Shown: in pieces, positions 15,698-24,503 of the stretch
Layout of the letters: each line of letters opens with the position of its first letter
Position numbering within the stretch: the first letter of the stretch is position 1
DNA from: Heyndrickxia coagulans DSM 1 = ATCC 7050
Lineage (GTDB): Bacteria; Bacillota; Bacilli; Bacillales; Bacillaceae_C
Direction: 5' to 3'
NCBI RefSeq assembly: GCF_000290615.1
Contig: NZ_ALAS01000215.1
Location: forward strand, 1-58,921
Length of the DNA stretch: 58,921 bases
Program-made: the position numbers and the translations under genes
The notes under the pieces: generated by a model
The model's database searches: none
What the model saw: the letters and a program-made list of their open reading frames with translations, nothing else
What the model was told of the DNA's origin: nothing

Positions 15698-15892
15698 TTA
15701 TGCTTCATGGGCTTTTTCAGCTTCACCGCTGCGCAGTTCTTTTTCTTTATGCATCCTTTCAATAAAGACTTCCCCTTCTTTTTCAATCCATTCCTGTTCC
15801 TGTTCGTGTTCTTCCCTGGCTGTTTTCACCGCCATAAACGCACATATGACGATGCCCGCCACAACAAAATAAATCCAGATCGGGAAATCCAT
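15698..15892 (-). CDS. yhaL: Sporulation protein YhaL
   Basis: 64-residue single-pass membrane protein: N-terminal helix MDFPIWIYFVVAGIVICAFMA, then a very charged cytoplasmic helix rich in E and K (EEHEQEQEWIEKEGEVF, MHKEKELRSGEAEKA). Matches B. subtilis YhaL (70 residues), reported as sporulation-linked, of unknown mechanism. ATG 15892, with AGAGGAGGG upstream. It converges with prsA, and a terminator for yhaM lies just upstream. Confidence 0.85.
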   Translation of the reverse strand: MDFPIWIYFVVAGIVICAFMAVKTAREEHEQEQEWIEKEGEVFIERMHKEKELRSGEAEKAHEA

Positions 15893-15944
15893 GTTTTTCC
15901 CTCCTCTTCGGTTTGTCCCTGCTATAATGTATGGCGCAATCCAT

Positions 15945-15976
15945 TAAAAAATGCCTTTCATTTTGAAAGGCATTTT
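15945..15976 (-). terminator. Terminator of the yhaO-yhaN-yhaM operon
   Basis: AATGCCTTTC/GAAAGGCATT stem followed, on the minus strand, by a run of T. Confidence 0.85.
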
Positions 15977-16028
15977 AAAATTTTTTCACCGGACGGGCGC
16001 TTTCCAAACGTTTGCATTTCTATGAATC

Positions 16029-16973
16029 TCACTGATGAAACGCCGGTTTGTAAAAAGAGCGGTTATCAAGCGCATAAATCCGGTCCGAGAATTCGCCCGG
16101 TTTGACATTGCGGAGCGCACGGTCAAGCATATTCATTTTCGCATCAATATTATCAATATAGTGGAGAATTTCCGCCTCTTTAATCATCGGGGGCTTGGCG
16201 CTTCCCCATTCCGCTTTCCCGTGGTGGGAGATCACCATATGTTCCAGCACCATCACTTCTTCTCCGTGGATTCCGAGTTCCTCCGCTGCCTTTGCAATTT
16301 CGCTGACCATAATCGAGATATGGCCGAGCAAATTCCCTTCAGCCGTATAAGTTGTTGAGACCGGGCCGGACAGTTCCTGCACCTTTCCCAAGTCATGCAA
16401 AATGACACCGGCATACAACAAATCCCGGTCGAGTGACGGATAGAGGCCCGCGATTGCCTTGGCAAGGTCGAGCATGGAGACAACATGGTACGCCAGCCCC
16501 GATACGAATTCGTGGTGGTTTTTCGTTGCAGCCGGATAGACAAGGAACCGCTTCTGGTATTTTTTCAGCAGATGCCGGGTCAGCCTTTGGATATTTGGGT
16601 TTTTCATATCAAAAATGTACTGGGTGATTTTTCCTATCATTTCTTCCTGCGATACCGGGGCCGTTTCGATAAAATCGGCAATCCGGACGCCGTCCCCCGG
16701 TTGTGCCGGATGGATTTGGCGGATCTTCAGCTGCAGCCGCCCGCGGTAATTTAAAATGTCCCCGGTTACTTTTACAATCGTCTCCGGTTTGTATGTTTGT
16801 TCGTCCTGCTCGGTCGCATCCCAGAGCTTCGCTTCGATATCCCCGGTCCGGTCCTGCAAAATCAGTGTTAAAAAAGGTTTGCCGTTGCTCGCGATCCCCT
16901 TTGTTGCGTGTTTGATGAGCAGAAACGCGTCAAACTGCTCGCCCACCTCATAGTAGAGTAGCCCTTTTGCCAT
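16029..16973 (-). CDS. yhaM: 3'-5' exoribonuclease YhaM
   Basis: Mn2+-dependent 3'-5' exonuclease that degrades RNA, and also single-stranded DNA, in B. subtilis. 314 residues, the same length as B. subtilis. N-terminal OB-fold (about residues 10-90), which binds nucleic acid, then an HD phosphohydrolase domain with H154 and the metal pair H193-D194 ([11 protein letters not shown]), followed by HISIMVSEI and [15 protein letters not shown] 16973, with GGAGGA upstream. It is the distal gene of the yhaO-yhaN-yhaM group, 143 bases after yhaN. Confidence 0.95.
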   Translation of the reverse strand: MAKGLLYYEVGEQFDAFLLIKHATKGIASNGKPFLTLILQDRTGDIEAKLWDATEQDEQTYKPETIVKVTGDILNYRGRLQLKIRQIHPAQPGDGVRIADFIETAPVSQEEMIGKITQYIFDMKNPNIQRLTRHLLKKYQKRFLVYPAATKNHHEFVSGLAYHVVSMLDLAKAIAGLYPSLDRDLLYAGVILHDLGKVQELSGPVSTTYTAEGNLLGHISIMVSEIAKAAEELGIHGEEVMVLEHMVISHHGKAEWGSAKPPMIKEAEILHYIDNIDAKMNMLDRALRNVKPGEFSDRIYALDNRSFYKPAFHQ

Positions 16974-17116
16974 ACATGAATCCTCCGATCTAACCCCTGA
17001 TTATTTGTCTTAAAGTATACCATAATCCGGCCGCAATCCGCTTTTTATCTCAACCGGCTTTGCTTGTGTGTTTCCCTGCCGTGTTGAAATACAGGCATTC
17101 GGACCCGCCCCTCTTT

Positions 17117-20104
17117 TTACGGCTGAATGCGGCTGATGTTTCCGGATCCCGCCATCCCTTGATCGTGTACAGCCCCCAAGGTTTTCACCCCATGGCCTTT
17201 AAAAAACCGGAGCATCGGCTGCTGGCATGTAAAAAGCAGCACCTGCCTCGATTCGCTCACCTGGTCCAGCAGCCGGGCCATTTTCTCTGTCCGGTAAATA
17301 TCAAAATTAACAAAGCCGTCATCAATGACAACCGGGGACGGAAATTCCCCGCCGAGCGCCTCCGCAAGGGAAAAACGTAAAGCAATATACAGCTGTTCCG
17401 CCGTTGCCTGGCTCAGCTCATTTGCGGCAAACAGCACATCATCACGCCGTTTAACATAAAAACGGCTATCCTCCCCGCCCATATGGAGGGAGACATACGA
17501 TCCGTTTGTTAAACATTGCAAATACGCTTCGGCTTTGTGCAGGACTTGCGGAAAGCGGGTTTCCCGGAGCCGCTTCATCATGCCGGAAAGCAAACGTTTT
17601 GCCGTGGCATACCGCGCCCATTCAAAAGCTTCTTCCCGGAATTCCGAAAGCGCGCTGTAATATTCATGCAGTTTTTCGGTAAACGTTCCGCCTTTTTCCA
17701 ACCTGTCCAGTTCAAACCGGATTTCCATCGATTCTTTTCTCATGCTGCGGAGCGCGTTTGCCTTTTCCACGATTTTTTCTTCCAGCTTTTGCTTTTCCTG
17801 TTCCAACATAGAAACATCTTTTACCGTTTCGAGCCGTTCCAGGTCTTCCCGGCTGATCCGTAAATCCATGATTTCCAGCTGGCCGGACAATTTTTCGTAT
17901 TGCTGAAAAAGGCTGCCGGCTTTCCGGAAATCTTCCTCATTCACGGCACCGGCAAGGGCAAAAAGCTTTTTGATCTCATTATCTGTTGCTTCCGCTTCCG
18001 ATTCAAGCAGCTGCACTTGTTCTTCCAGCTCGGCACATTTCTTTTCCCATTCCTGCCGGCGGATTTTTCTTTCCTGTTGTTCCGCACAGGCTTGCTGCAG
18101 CAACAAGATGCCTTCCTGGCGCAAAGGCCAGTTGACATGGAGCCGGGACCACAGTTTTTCCATCCTTTCTTCAAATGCCGAACGGGAATCGGCAAGCTGC
18201 GCCAGTTTCTTTTCGATACGCGTCCGCTCGCGCATTTTCCCGCTTAATTCCGTCAAAAGTTGGAATGCTTCGGGCAGCTGTCTTGGCCGGAAGCCGTCAC
18301 CCAATTGCAAAGTTTGCCTGAAACGGCTGATTTCTGCCAGCAGCTGTCTTTCTTCCGCTTCCAGGCGCTGTTTCCGGTTTTGCATTTGCCGGCCGTTCTG
18401 TTCGCCTTCCTCAAGTTTCAAAATGAGCTGTTTCCAGTTTTCGCGCAGCTGTTTCTGCCGTTCATATTCATGCCAGTCCGTGTCCCCCTCTTTCCAATTC
18501 CGCAGTTCTTTTTCCTTTTCCCCCAGTTCCTGTTCGAGCGCGCGGATTTCTTGTTCCAACGGGTTCCGGTTTCCCTTGAAAGCATGGTAGCCTGACACGA
18601 TTGCGCCGAGCACAAAAACGCCCAAAAACAAGTATTGCCCTGTGAGAAAACTCCACACGCCGGCCATCAGAAACAATAATGCAAGGCCGAAAAACAGGAA
18701 AGAGGGCTTCCGGACCTCATCCGCCATTTTTTTCAGGCGGGAAAGCTGCTGTTTCCCGCGCCTGATATCGGCTTCAAGCAATGATTTTTTTTCCTTTTCC
18801 TGCCGCTTTGCCGATAAATCGCGAAAAGCCTCTTCGGATACGAGCTCTTTTTCCAAAAGTGCGCATTCCTGCTCAACAGCGTTCATCCGGGCCCGCAAGT
18901 CCTCAAGCTGTGCCTGTAAAGCATCGCTGCGGGTACGGTGGCGGTCATACGCCCTTACGAGGGTGCTGAGCCTTTCTTTTGCCGCAATGCTTAAGTCAAG
19001 CTGTGGAACTTTTTCAACTTGCGATGCCGTAAGATGCAGCATTCCCGCTAATTCGGAGATTTGGCTGTCCAGGATGTCGCATTCAGATTGGAGGCGCTCC
19101 GTTTCCGCCTGCCACCCGCGGTATTGCGGCCAGTCATCAAGCAGCTTTTTGATCTCCCCTTCATGCCTGACAAAAAGCGGGTCCGGCTGCTCTCCTTCCA
19201 TTTTTTCCACCAGCACCTGTTTCTGTTTTTTAACGGCTGACAGGCGCCCGGAAGAAGCGCGCCATTCCGACATCAGCCCGTCGAGGCGCCGGATTCCGTC
19301 AGCGGGGAAACGGACGGGGCCGATTTCCGAAAGCTGCAGTTTGACATGCTTTCTTTCCGCATAGAGCGGCCAAAGGCTTGTGAGGTGTTCATACTGCTGA
19401 ACCGTTCCCCTTAAGGCTTCCAGCTCCGCTTCCGCTTCTGCCTGTGCTGCTTCAAGCGCTGCCAGCCGGGCTTTCCATTCGCCGTAACGGCCGTTTTCCG
19501 CTTTCAGGCGATTCAGTTCTTTTTCCATAGCCTGAAGTTTCCGGAGTTGCACGTTCAATACCGGTTTCCGCCCGTTCGGTTTAAAACGCGCTTCCATTTC
19601 CTTTTCGAGTTCCCGTTCCGCCGAAAGCAGCGCATCCGTCCCGATCGTCCCTGCGGCAAATAAATAGCGGCTGATATCATCGCCTGTTAATTTGCGGATT
19701 TCCTGGAGGCTTTGCAGATTAAAAGAATAAATGGACTGGAACATCTGCCGGTTCATCCCGTTTAAAACATGTGCAAGCGCCTCTTCGCCGCCTGTTCTGC
19801 CATTTGCAAAAGTGACGGACACTTCTCCGGCTGCCCTTCCTTTTATCCGTTCCACCGTTATGTTTCCGTCTTTTTCTGTTTCCAGGACGAGCCGCCCGCC
19901 GTACACCGCTGAAAATTTCGGCTCATAGCGCTGCCCGTTTTGCTGCCTTGAAGGAAACCCGAATAAAACGGCTTCAATAAAAGCCATGAAGGTTGATTTG
20001 CCGGCTTCGTTTTCCCCGTAAATGACCTGCAGATCTGAAAGGTTTTCCATATGAAAATCAACTAGCCGGCCAAAACCGTATATATGGACCTCCCGTATTT
20101 TCAT
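17117..20104 (-). CDS. yhaN: SbcC-like SMC-type ATPase YhaN
   Basis: 995-residue large ATPase of the SbcC/Rad50-like AAA_23/AAA_27 type. The N-terminus has Walker A YGENEAGKST (29-38) and FGF near 48. Two long coiled-coil stretches (about 165-450 and 520-860) flank a short hydrophobic hairpin at about residues 466-501 (SFLFFGLALLFLMAGVW and FLGVFVLGAIVSGYH) in place of an SbcC zinc hook. The C-terminus holds the signature-like LSQATAEQLYIALRFSLAEA and a Walker B region VVIDDGFVNFD. It overlaps yhaO by four bases (ATGA), as expected for a nuclease-ATPase complex like SbcD-SbcC. The membrane hairpin suggests that the coiled-coil apex sits in or at the membrane. Role inferred as DNA end processing or repair. 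Confidence 0.92.
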   Translation of the reverse strand: MKIREVHIYGFGRLVDFHMENLSDLQVIYGENEAGKSTFMAFIEAVLFGFPSRQQNGQRYEPKFSAVYGGRLVLETEKDGNITVERIKGRAAGEVSVTFANGRTGGEEALAHVLNGMNRQMFQSIYSFNLQSLQEIRKLTGDDISRYLFAAGTIGTDALLSAERELEKEMEARFKPNGRKPVLNVQLRKLQAMEKELNRLKAENGRYGEWKARLAALEAAQAEAEAELEALRGTVQQYEHLTSLWPLYAERKHVKLQLSEIGPVRFPADGIRRLDGLMSEWRASSGRLSAVKKQKQVLVEKMEGEQPDPLFVRHEGEIKKLLDDWPQYRGWQAETERLQSECDILDSQISELAGMLHLTASQVEKVPQLDLSIAAKERLSTLVRAYDRHRTRSDALQAQLEDLRARMNAVEQECALLEKELVSEEAFRDLSAKRQEKEKKSLLEADIRRGKQQLSRLKKMADEVRKPSFLFFGLALLFLMAGVWSFLTGQYLFLGVFVLGAIVSGYHAFKGNRNPLEQEIRALEQELGEKEKELRNWKEGDTDWHEYERQKQLRENWKQLILKLEEGEQNGRQMQNRKQRLEAEERQLLAEISRFRQTLQLGDGFRPRQLPEAFQLLTELSGKMRERTRIEKKLAQLADSRSAFEERMEKLWSRLHVNWPLRQEGILLLQQACAEQQERKIRRQEWEKKCAELEEQVQLLESEAEATDNEIKKLFALAGAVNEEDFRKAGSLFQQYEKLSGQLEIMDLRISREDLERLETVKDVSMLEQEKQKLEEKIVEKANALRSMRKESMEIRFELDRLEKGGTFTEKLHEYYSALSEFREEAFEWARYATAKRLLSGMMKRLRETRFPQVLHKAEAYLQCLTNGSYVSLHMGGEDSRFYVKRRDDVLFAANELSQATAEQLYIALRFSLAEALGGEFPSPVVIDDGFVNFDIYRTEKMARLLDQVSESRQVLLFTCQQPMLRFFKGHGVKTLGAVHDQGMAGSGNISRIQP

Positions 20105-21336
20105 CGTTTCCCCCTGCCTTTCAACTTCTCAAAAACAGCCGCTTCCGCTTCCAACAGAAGCCTCTGCTTTTCGTCTCCGTCCAAGTCCAGGTAGCGGCCC
20201 GCATACATGTGGCTGTACAGCGGGGAGACCGCTTCATCTATGGAAGTTTCTTCCAATTGCGCCAGCGTCTTCTTCATTTCCTGCAAAATAAAACCGTCAT
20301 CCCGTTCGGATAAGAGGGCATTTTCAGGCAGTGTGATGCGGTGTACCCAGACAAAGTTGCGGTCTGCTTCTTCGCCTTCCTGCAGTACTTCCATCAGCTC
20401 GCCGTTTTTCACTTTTCCAAGCGCTTCATCATCCAGCAAATCCGGATCTTTTATCTCCAATTGCAAAAATACGCCCTGCGCCTCTTTTCTTTCTTCTTCA
20501 AGGGCATGGCGGCAAGCTGTGTAAAGGCTATTAAAATCATTAGCGCCTTTTGCGGAAACGGCGCGCCTTTCCCATAAAATATCTGCCGTCTCATGGAACG
20601 CGGCATGCGCGCCAAGCGGATCCATTTCGGCAACCATACAGCCTTTCGGGCCCGTTTCTTTCCGGTTTCTCCCCTGGATATTCCCGGGATAAATGATATA
20701 GGGATCCGTATGTAAAATCTGCTGTTTGTGGATATGGCCGAGCGCCCAGTAATCCATCCCCTTTTCCAGCAAATCCCGCAAGGCAAAAGGAGCATAAGGC
20801 TGGTGCATTTTCGTCCCGCCTTCAAGATAACCGTGCAGCATGCCAATATGGAAATCGGCCTCCCCCGTTTTCCTGTATTCATCCGTTTTATTCTCCAGCA
20901 CGTGCCGCTTCGGGTAGCTGAACCCGTACATATGGACTTTCGACCCGTTTTTAGCTGTAAAGGATTTGGTTTCGACACGCTCGGAAAATATCTGGACATT
21001 TCCAGGCATGTCCAGTTTTGTCCATGACCCGCTTAAATGGTCGTGATTGCCGTGCAGCACAAATACGGCAATGCCGGCCTCTTTGAGCCGCTCAAACTGC
21101 TTCTTCAGCCTCACCTGAGCTTTCAGGCTGCGGTCTTCCCCGTCGTATAAATCCCCGCATATCAGCAGGAAATCCGCTTCTTTTTCAATTGTAAGGTTAC
21201 AAACATTTTCAAATGCCCGGAAAGTGCTCTCCTTTACCCGTTCAAACAGCGCCGGCGGAAGCTTGCGTAGCCCCGCAAACGGGCTGTCAAGGTGCAGGTC
21301 GGCCGCATGGACAAAGCGAATCCTTTTCAACGCCAT
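20101..21336 (-). CDS. yhaO: SbcD-like metallophosphoesterase YhaO
   Basis: Mre11/SbcD-type DNA exonuclease subunit. Metallophosphatase motifs: HAADLHLDS (D13, H15), GDLYD (61-65), GNHDH (96-100), then MLHGY and GHIHKQ. 411 residues (B. subtilis 408). The ATG at 21336 is used because homologues start there and AAAGAG precedes it; the longer frame from 21408 adds 24 residues without support. It precedes and overlaps yhaN, its presumed ATPase partner. yhaM, encoding another nuclease, follows in the same direction. Confidence 0.93.
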   Translation of the reverse strand: MALKRIRFVHAADLHLDSPFAGLRKLPPALFERVKESTFRAFENVCNLTIEKEADFLLICGDLYDGEDRSLKAQVRLKKQFERLKEAGIAVFVLHGNHDHLSGSWTKLDMPGNVQIFSERVETKSFTAKNGSKVHMYGFSYPKRHVLENKTDEYRKTGEADFHIGMLHGYLEGGTKMHQPYAPFALRDLLEKGMDYWALGHIHKQQILHTDPYIIYPGNIQGRNRKETGPKGCMVAEMDPLGAHAAFHETADILWERRAVSAKGANDFNSLYTACRHALEEERKEAQGVFLQLEIKDPDLLDDEALGKVKNGELMEVLQEGEEADRNFVWVHRITLPENALLSERDDGFILQEMKKTLAQLEETSIDEAVSPLYSHMYAGRYLDLDGDEKQRLLLEAEAAVFEKLKGRGKR

Positions 21337-21439
21337 CACTCTTTCGCGAAAAAATAAACGGCAGTTTGCCATTTTATTGTGAAATCCAAACTGTTCGTAA
21401 TAAAACACATTTCACAGAATATATGTTCTATCTCCATTA

Positions 21440-21491
21440 TAAAAGGTTTGGCACGTTCAGGCAACAAAAAAATGGCTGAACATGCCAAACC
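21440..21491 (-). terminator. Long-loop terminator of ycgR-ycgQ
   Basis: A 16-bp stem (GGTTTGGCA.GTTCAG and its complement, one mismatch) spans a 15-base loop and is followed by TTTTAT on the minus strand. Confidence 0.7.
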
Positions 21492-21494
21492 CGT

Positions 21495-22358
21495 TTAATT
21501 GTATTGCCGGTAGACGTACGGATCTTTCGGCTCGCTGCTTTTATGGTAACTTGTTACTTTTAAATACGGGATATTCTCTTTAAACGGCGTATAGTACGTC
21601 ATATCCAGTTTCCCTTCAACCTCAATCCATGTATTTTTTTTCACGTTTGCCATATTGCCCGGAAAATCAACGAGCATCCCGTATACGCCGGCATCGGCAA
21701 TACAGTGGATAATGCCAAACCGGAGCACAAACAGCTGATTCGCTTTAATATCATCCGTCCGGTAGACAAACCCTTTTATCGCCACCTTTTTGCCGATAAA
21801 ATCCCCCGGATAATTGTAAATCGTTTCAAGCCCGTGGAAGTAATGGTCATCATCGAGGACGATGCTTTGCAATTTGCTGTACTTTTTTAAATCCGAATTT
21901 TCCATTTCTGTATACTGGTCCTTATCATAGTAAAGGCTGGAATTCGGCCGCAAAATCTGGTGATTGGCATACTGGTCCTTGTCATTGTCAATCATCGAAA
22001 AGTGGAAGCCTTTTGCTTTGACAACGGTGGAATTCAAGGTGGCCACCGGAAGAAAAATGCCCGTTACAACCGGGATTAAAATCATGCCGTACGTAAACAC
22101 TTTTTTGTACCATGTATTTTCATCCGTTTCATGGGAATGGCCGTGGTGGGCGCCGTGATGATGGTCATGCGCCCCGTTTCCCGCCCTGACCCATTTCACG
22201 AGCTGGTATAAACATAAAAAGCCCATTGCAAAAATCATGGAAAACGACAAATACGCATACTTCATATTGATATATTTGCTAATATCCCCTGTCGCGTGCA
22301 GCTTCATAAAAAAATACGCGAAGCCGAACAATACGATAAATCGCAACATTTTAAACAC
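21495..22358 (-). CDS. ycgQ: TIGR03943/DUF1980-family membrane protein YcgQ
   Basis: 287 residues. Three or four N-terminal membrane helices (residues ~4-20, 33-58, 87-110), with a histidine cluster on a loop at about 64-76 (HDHHHGAHHGHSH) that looks metal-binding. A soluble C-terminal domain (about 150-287) contains the family blocks GKKVAIKGFVYR and VLRFGIIHCIADAGVYG. Matches B. subtilis YcgQ. It sits 3 bases after ycgR, so the two almost certainly act together. Function is not established; the pairing of a DUF318 permease with this protein and the His cluster make metal or thiol-related transport a fair guess only. Confidence 0.88.
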   Translation of the reverse strand: MFKMLRFIVLFGFAYFFMKLHATGDISKYINMKYAYLSFSMIFAMGFLCLYQLVKWVRAGNGAHDHHHGAHHGHSHETDENTWYKKVFTYGMILIPVVTGIFLPVATLNSTVVKAKGFHFSMIDNDKDQYANHQILRPNSSLYYDKDQYTEMENSDLKKYSKLQSIVLDDDHYFHGLETIYNYPGDFIGKKVAIKGFVYRTDDIKANQLFVLRFGIIHCIADAGVYGMLVDFPGNMANVKKNTWIEVEGKLDMTYYTPFKENIPYLKVTSYHKSSEPKDPYVYRQYN

Positions 22359-22361
22359 CTT

Positions 22362-23288
22362 CTATATTAAGAATGCACCCGTAAACACAAAAACGATAAT
22401 CAGCCCGATCATCGAAAAGACAAACTTTCTTTTAAATGAATGCATCATCATGAGCAGATTTTTAATATCCACCATGGCGCCAAATACTAAAAATGCAAGA
22501 ATGGCCGGCGTCCCGAACATCCCGTTGAAAGACGAGGCAATGAAGGCATCCGCCTCGGAACAGATCGACATGATAAAAGCGAGCAGCATCATAATCAGAA
22601 TCGCCGCCATTTTTGTCTGTCCGAGCGACAGCAGCGTACTCGTCCGGAAGAAGGTCTGCATGGCGGCAGAAATCAGGCCGCCAAACACGAGAAACTTCCC
22701 AACGGAAAAAAACTCATCAATCGCATGGTCGATCGTTCCGGTGATTTTTTGCAGAAAACCCGGTGCATGCTGTACTTCGCGGCCATGGTGGTGGTGCAAT
22801 TTGGCCTCCACAAATTCGCGAAGCTGGTTTTCGGAAAAAAAATAAGAAATCGCAATCGCGGTTAAAACAGCAGTAAAAATCGCCAGCCCGCAACGAAGCA
22901 GTGCCATTTTCCAGGAATCGCCAAACGCGACAAACGTAGAAAAAATGACAACCGGGTTAATAATCGGCCCCGTCAGCATAAACGCGATGGCAGCAGAAAG
23001 CGGGACATTTTTCCGGACAAGCCTTTCCGTAATCGGGACAATGCCGCATTCGCAGGCCGGAAAAAGCGCGCCCATCCCGGTGCCGAATGCAATGGATAAA
23101 AAGCGGTTTTTCGGCATCACTTTTGCAATCATTTCCTCAGTGACAAACATCTGGATCACCGCTGAAATGAATACACCCAGCACAATAAAAGGCAACGCCT
23201 CGATGATAATGCTGATAAAAATGGTATTCATTTGCAATAAGGACTGGACCATAACAGCATATCGTCTCCTTTTTTCTATCACACTCAC
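22362..23288 (-). CDS. ycgR: DUF318-family permease YcgR
   Basis: Integral membrane permease (ArsP-like/DUF318 superfamily), about 296-308 residues with roughly eight helices. The typical core is IIEALPFIVLGVFISAVIQMF, FPACECGIVPITERLVRKNVP (conserved PxCECG) and MLTGPIINPVVIFSTF. The frame begins with GTG 23288, preceded by GGGAGAG at 8 bases; ATG 23252 (MVQSLLQMNTIF) fits homologues better but its AAAGGAG lies about 13 bases away, so the start is uncertain. Cotranscribed with ycgQ. The family is linked to export of organic metalloids or other small species; the substrate here is unknown. Confidence 0.88.
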   Translation of the reverse strand: MSVIEKRRRYAVMVQSLLQMNTIFISIIIEALPFIVLGVFISAVIQMFVTEEMIAKVMPKNRFLSIAFGTGMGALFPACECGIVPITERLVRKNVPLSAAIAFMLTGPIINPVVIFSTFVAFGDSWKMALLRCGLAIFTAVLTAIAISYFFSENQLREFVEAKLHHHHGREVQHAPGFLQKITGTIDHAIDEFFSVGKFLVFGGLISAAMQTFFRTSTLLSLGQTKMAAILIMMLLAFIMSICSEADAFIASSFNGMFGTPAILAFLVFGAMVDIKNLLMMMHSFKRKFVFSMIGLIIVFVFTGAFLI

Positions 23289-23474
23289 AAAAAAACTCTC
23301 CCAACTAGGATACTATAAGTCTTCTTTGGCGTAAATGAAGAAAACCGGGAAATGGCGGGCAAGCAGGAAAACCATGTGAAAAAATGATTGCCAATTTGAT
23401 GAAACCCATGCGATTCTATTACTTTTTGGGCCGGACTGTGTTATGATAGTGTCAAATGAACTAGTATTAAGAAC

Positions 23475-24251
23475 GTGAAGGGAATGAAGCAATTGCCGGT
23501 ATCTATATTTGACTTTGGGTTGGTTGTTTCTGCCGGGGCTTTTGTTGCGCTGCTTAAGATCATTATGATCGATATCATTTTATCGGGCGACAATGCGGTT
23601 GTGATCGCCATGGCGACCCGGAAACTGCAACGCGAACAGCAAAACAAAGCGATTTTCTGGGGGACAGCCGGTGCGGTGATTTTAAGAATTCTGCTGGCAA
23701 TGGCGATCGTTGCTTTGCTGAAAATTCCTTATGTAAATGTCATTGGCGGGCTTTTGCTTCTTTGGATCGCATATAAAGTGCTCGGCGGCGGAGATGAAAA
23801 TGTCCAAGTCAGAGCAAAAAATGGGCTGCTCGTTTCGATCGGCACGATTATCATGGCTGATGCAATTATGAGCCTCGACAATGTGGTGGCGCTGGCCGGT
23901 GCTTCAAACGGGCATATCGGCATGATTGCCCTCGGCGTTGCCATCAGTATTCCGGTTATGATATTCGGTTCAAAGATGATTGTAAAAGCGATGAACCGTT
24001 ACAGCTGGATTGCCTATGCCGGGTCGGGCATCCTCGCCTGGACAGCGGCGGAAATGCTCTTTAAAGATGAGCAAATCCTGAAATGGCTGGATATATCACA
24101 CGGGCCGTTAACGTATACGATCGGCGGCTTTCTTACGGTTTTGGTTTTGTTTCTTGGCTGGCTTTCGAACCGTCGGACGGCGGCAAAGCAGGTTAAGCAA
24201 GTAAAACAGGATATAAAACAGGATGTTAAGCAGCATGTCCATATCCATTAA
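23475..24251 (+). CDS. TerC-family membrane protein (Mn2+ exporter type)
   Basis: About 250-258 residues, seven predicted membrane helices. TerC hallmarks: IDIILSGDNAVVIAMA near the N-terminus and the second acidic helix IIMADAIMSLDNVVALAGA; the acidic residues are metal ligands. B. subtilis relatives (YjbE, YceF, YkoY group) act in manganese efflux, supporting loading of exported metalloenzymes. The Lys/Gln tail with HVHIH at the end is unusual. The start is unclear: GTG 23475, ATG 23484, or TTG 23493, which has AAGGGA at 9 bases. A TGTTATGAT -10 lies about 27-35 bases upstream. No yybP-ykoY riboswitch was seen. A terminator follows. Confidence 0.88.
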   Translation: MKGMKQLPVSIFDFGLVVSAGAFVALLKIIMIDIILSGDNAVVIAMATRKLQREQQNKAIFWGTAGAVILRILLAMAIVALLKIPYVNVIGGLLLLWIAYKVLGGGDENVQVRAKNGLLVSIGTIIMADAIMSLDNVVALAGASNGHIGMIALGVAISIPVMIFGSKMIVKAMNRYSWIAYAGSGILAWTAAEMLFKDEQILKWLDISHGPLTYTIGGFLTVLVLFLGWLSNRRTAAKQVKQVKQDIKQDVKQHVHIH

Positions 24252-24279
24252 TGGCGCAGAACTTACGCCGTTCCCTATT

Positions 24280-24316
24280 AAAAGAACCCGGGCTGGATTG
24301 GCCCGGGTTCTTTTTA
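24280..24316. terminator. Bidirectional terminator terC / yhzC
   Basis: AAAAGAACCCGGGC and its perfect complement around a 7-base loop, with T run; it overlaps the 3' end of yhzC. Confidence 0.9.
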
Positions 24317-24499
24317 CCGGTGGAACAAAATCAGTTTTCCTTCAGGGGATACGCAACGGTGCGTTTTCTCATGGACGCCTTTTTCTTTTAAAAGCGCCTC
24401 CCCTTTTTTCTTCGCTTCCGTGTCATCCTGTGCTTCAAAACCTTCATCGAGAATCTTTTCCCCTGTCGGTTCAAAGGCAGTCAGTTTATAGTCGCGCAT
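24314..24499 (-). CDS. YhzC-like small protein
   Basis: 61-residue soluble protein, MRDYKLTAFEPTGEKILDEG at the start and THRCVSPEGKLILFHR at the end; resembles the YhzC family of Bacillus, of unknown function. It begins 4 bases after the stop of the enoyl-CoA hydratase-like gene and ends inside the shared terminator, so it is the last gene of that transcript. GGGGGAG precedes ATG 24499. Assignment rests on overall pattern, not on a catalytic motif. Confidence 0.7.
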   Translation of the reverse strand: MRDYKLTAFEPTGEKILDEGFEAQDDTEAKKKGEALLKEKGVHEKTHRCVSPEGKLILFHR

Positions 24500-24503
24500 G
24501 CTT

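Noticed and set aside
23340-23474. yybP-ykoY manganese riboswitch before the TerC gene
   Set aside because: The interval between promoter and start is too short and the conserved loops are absent.
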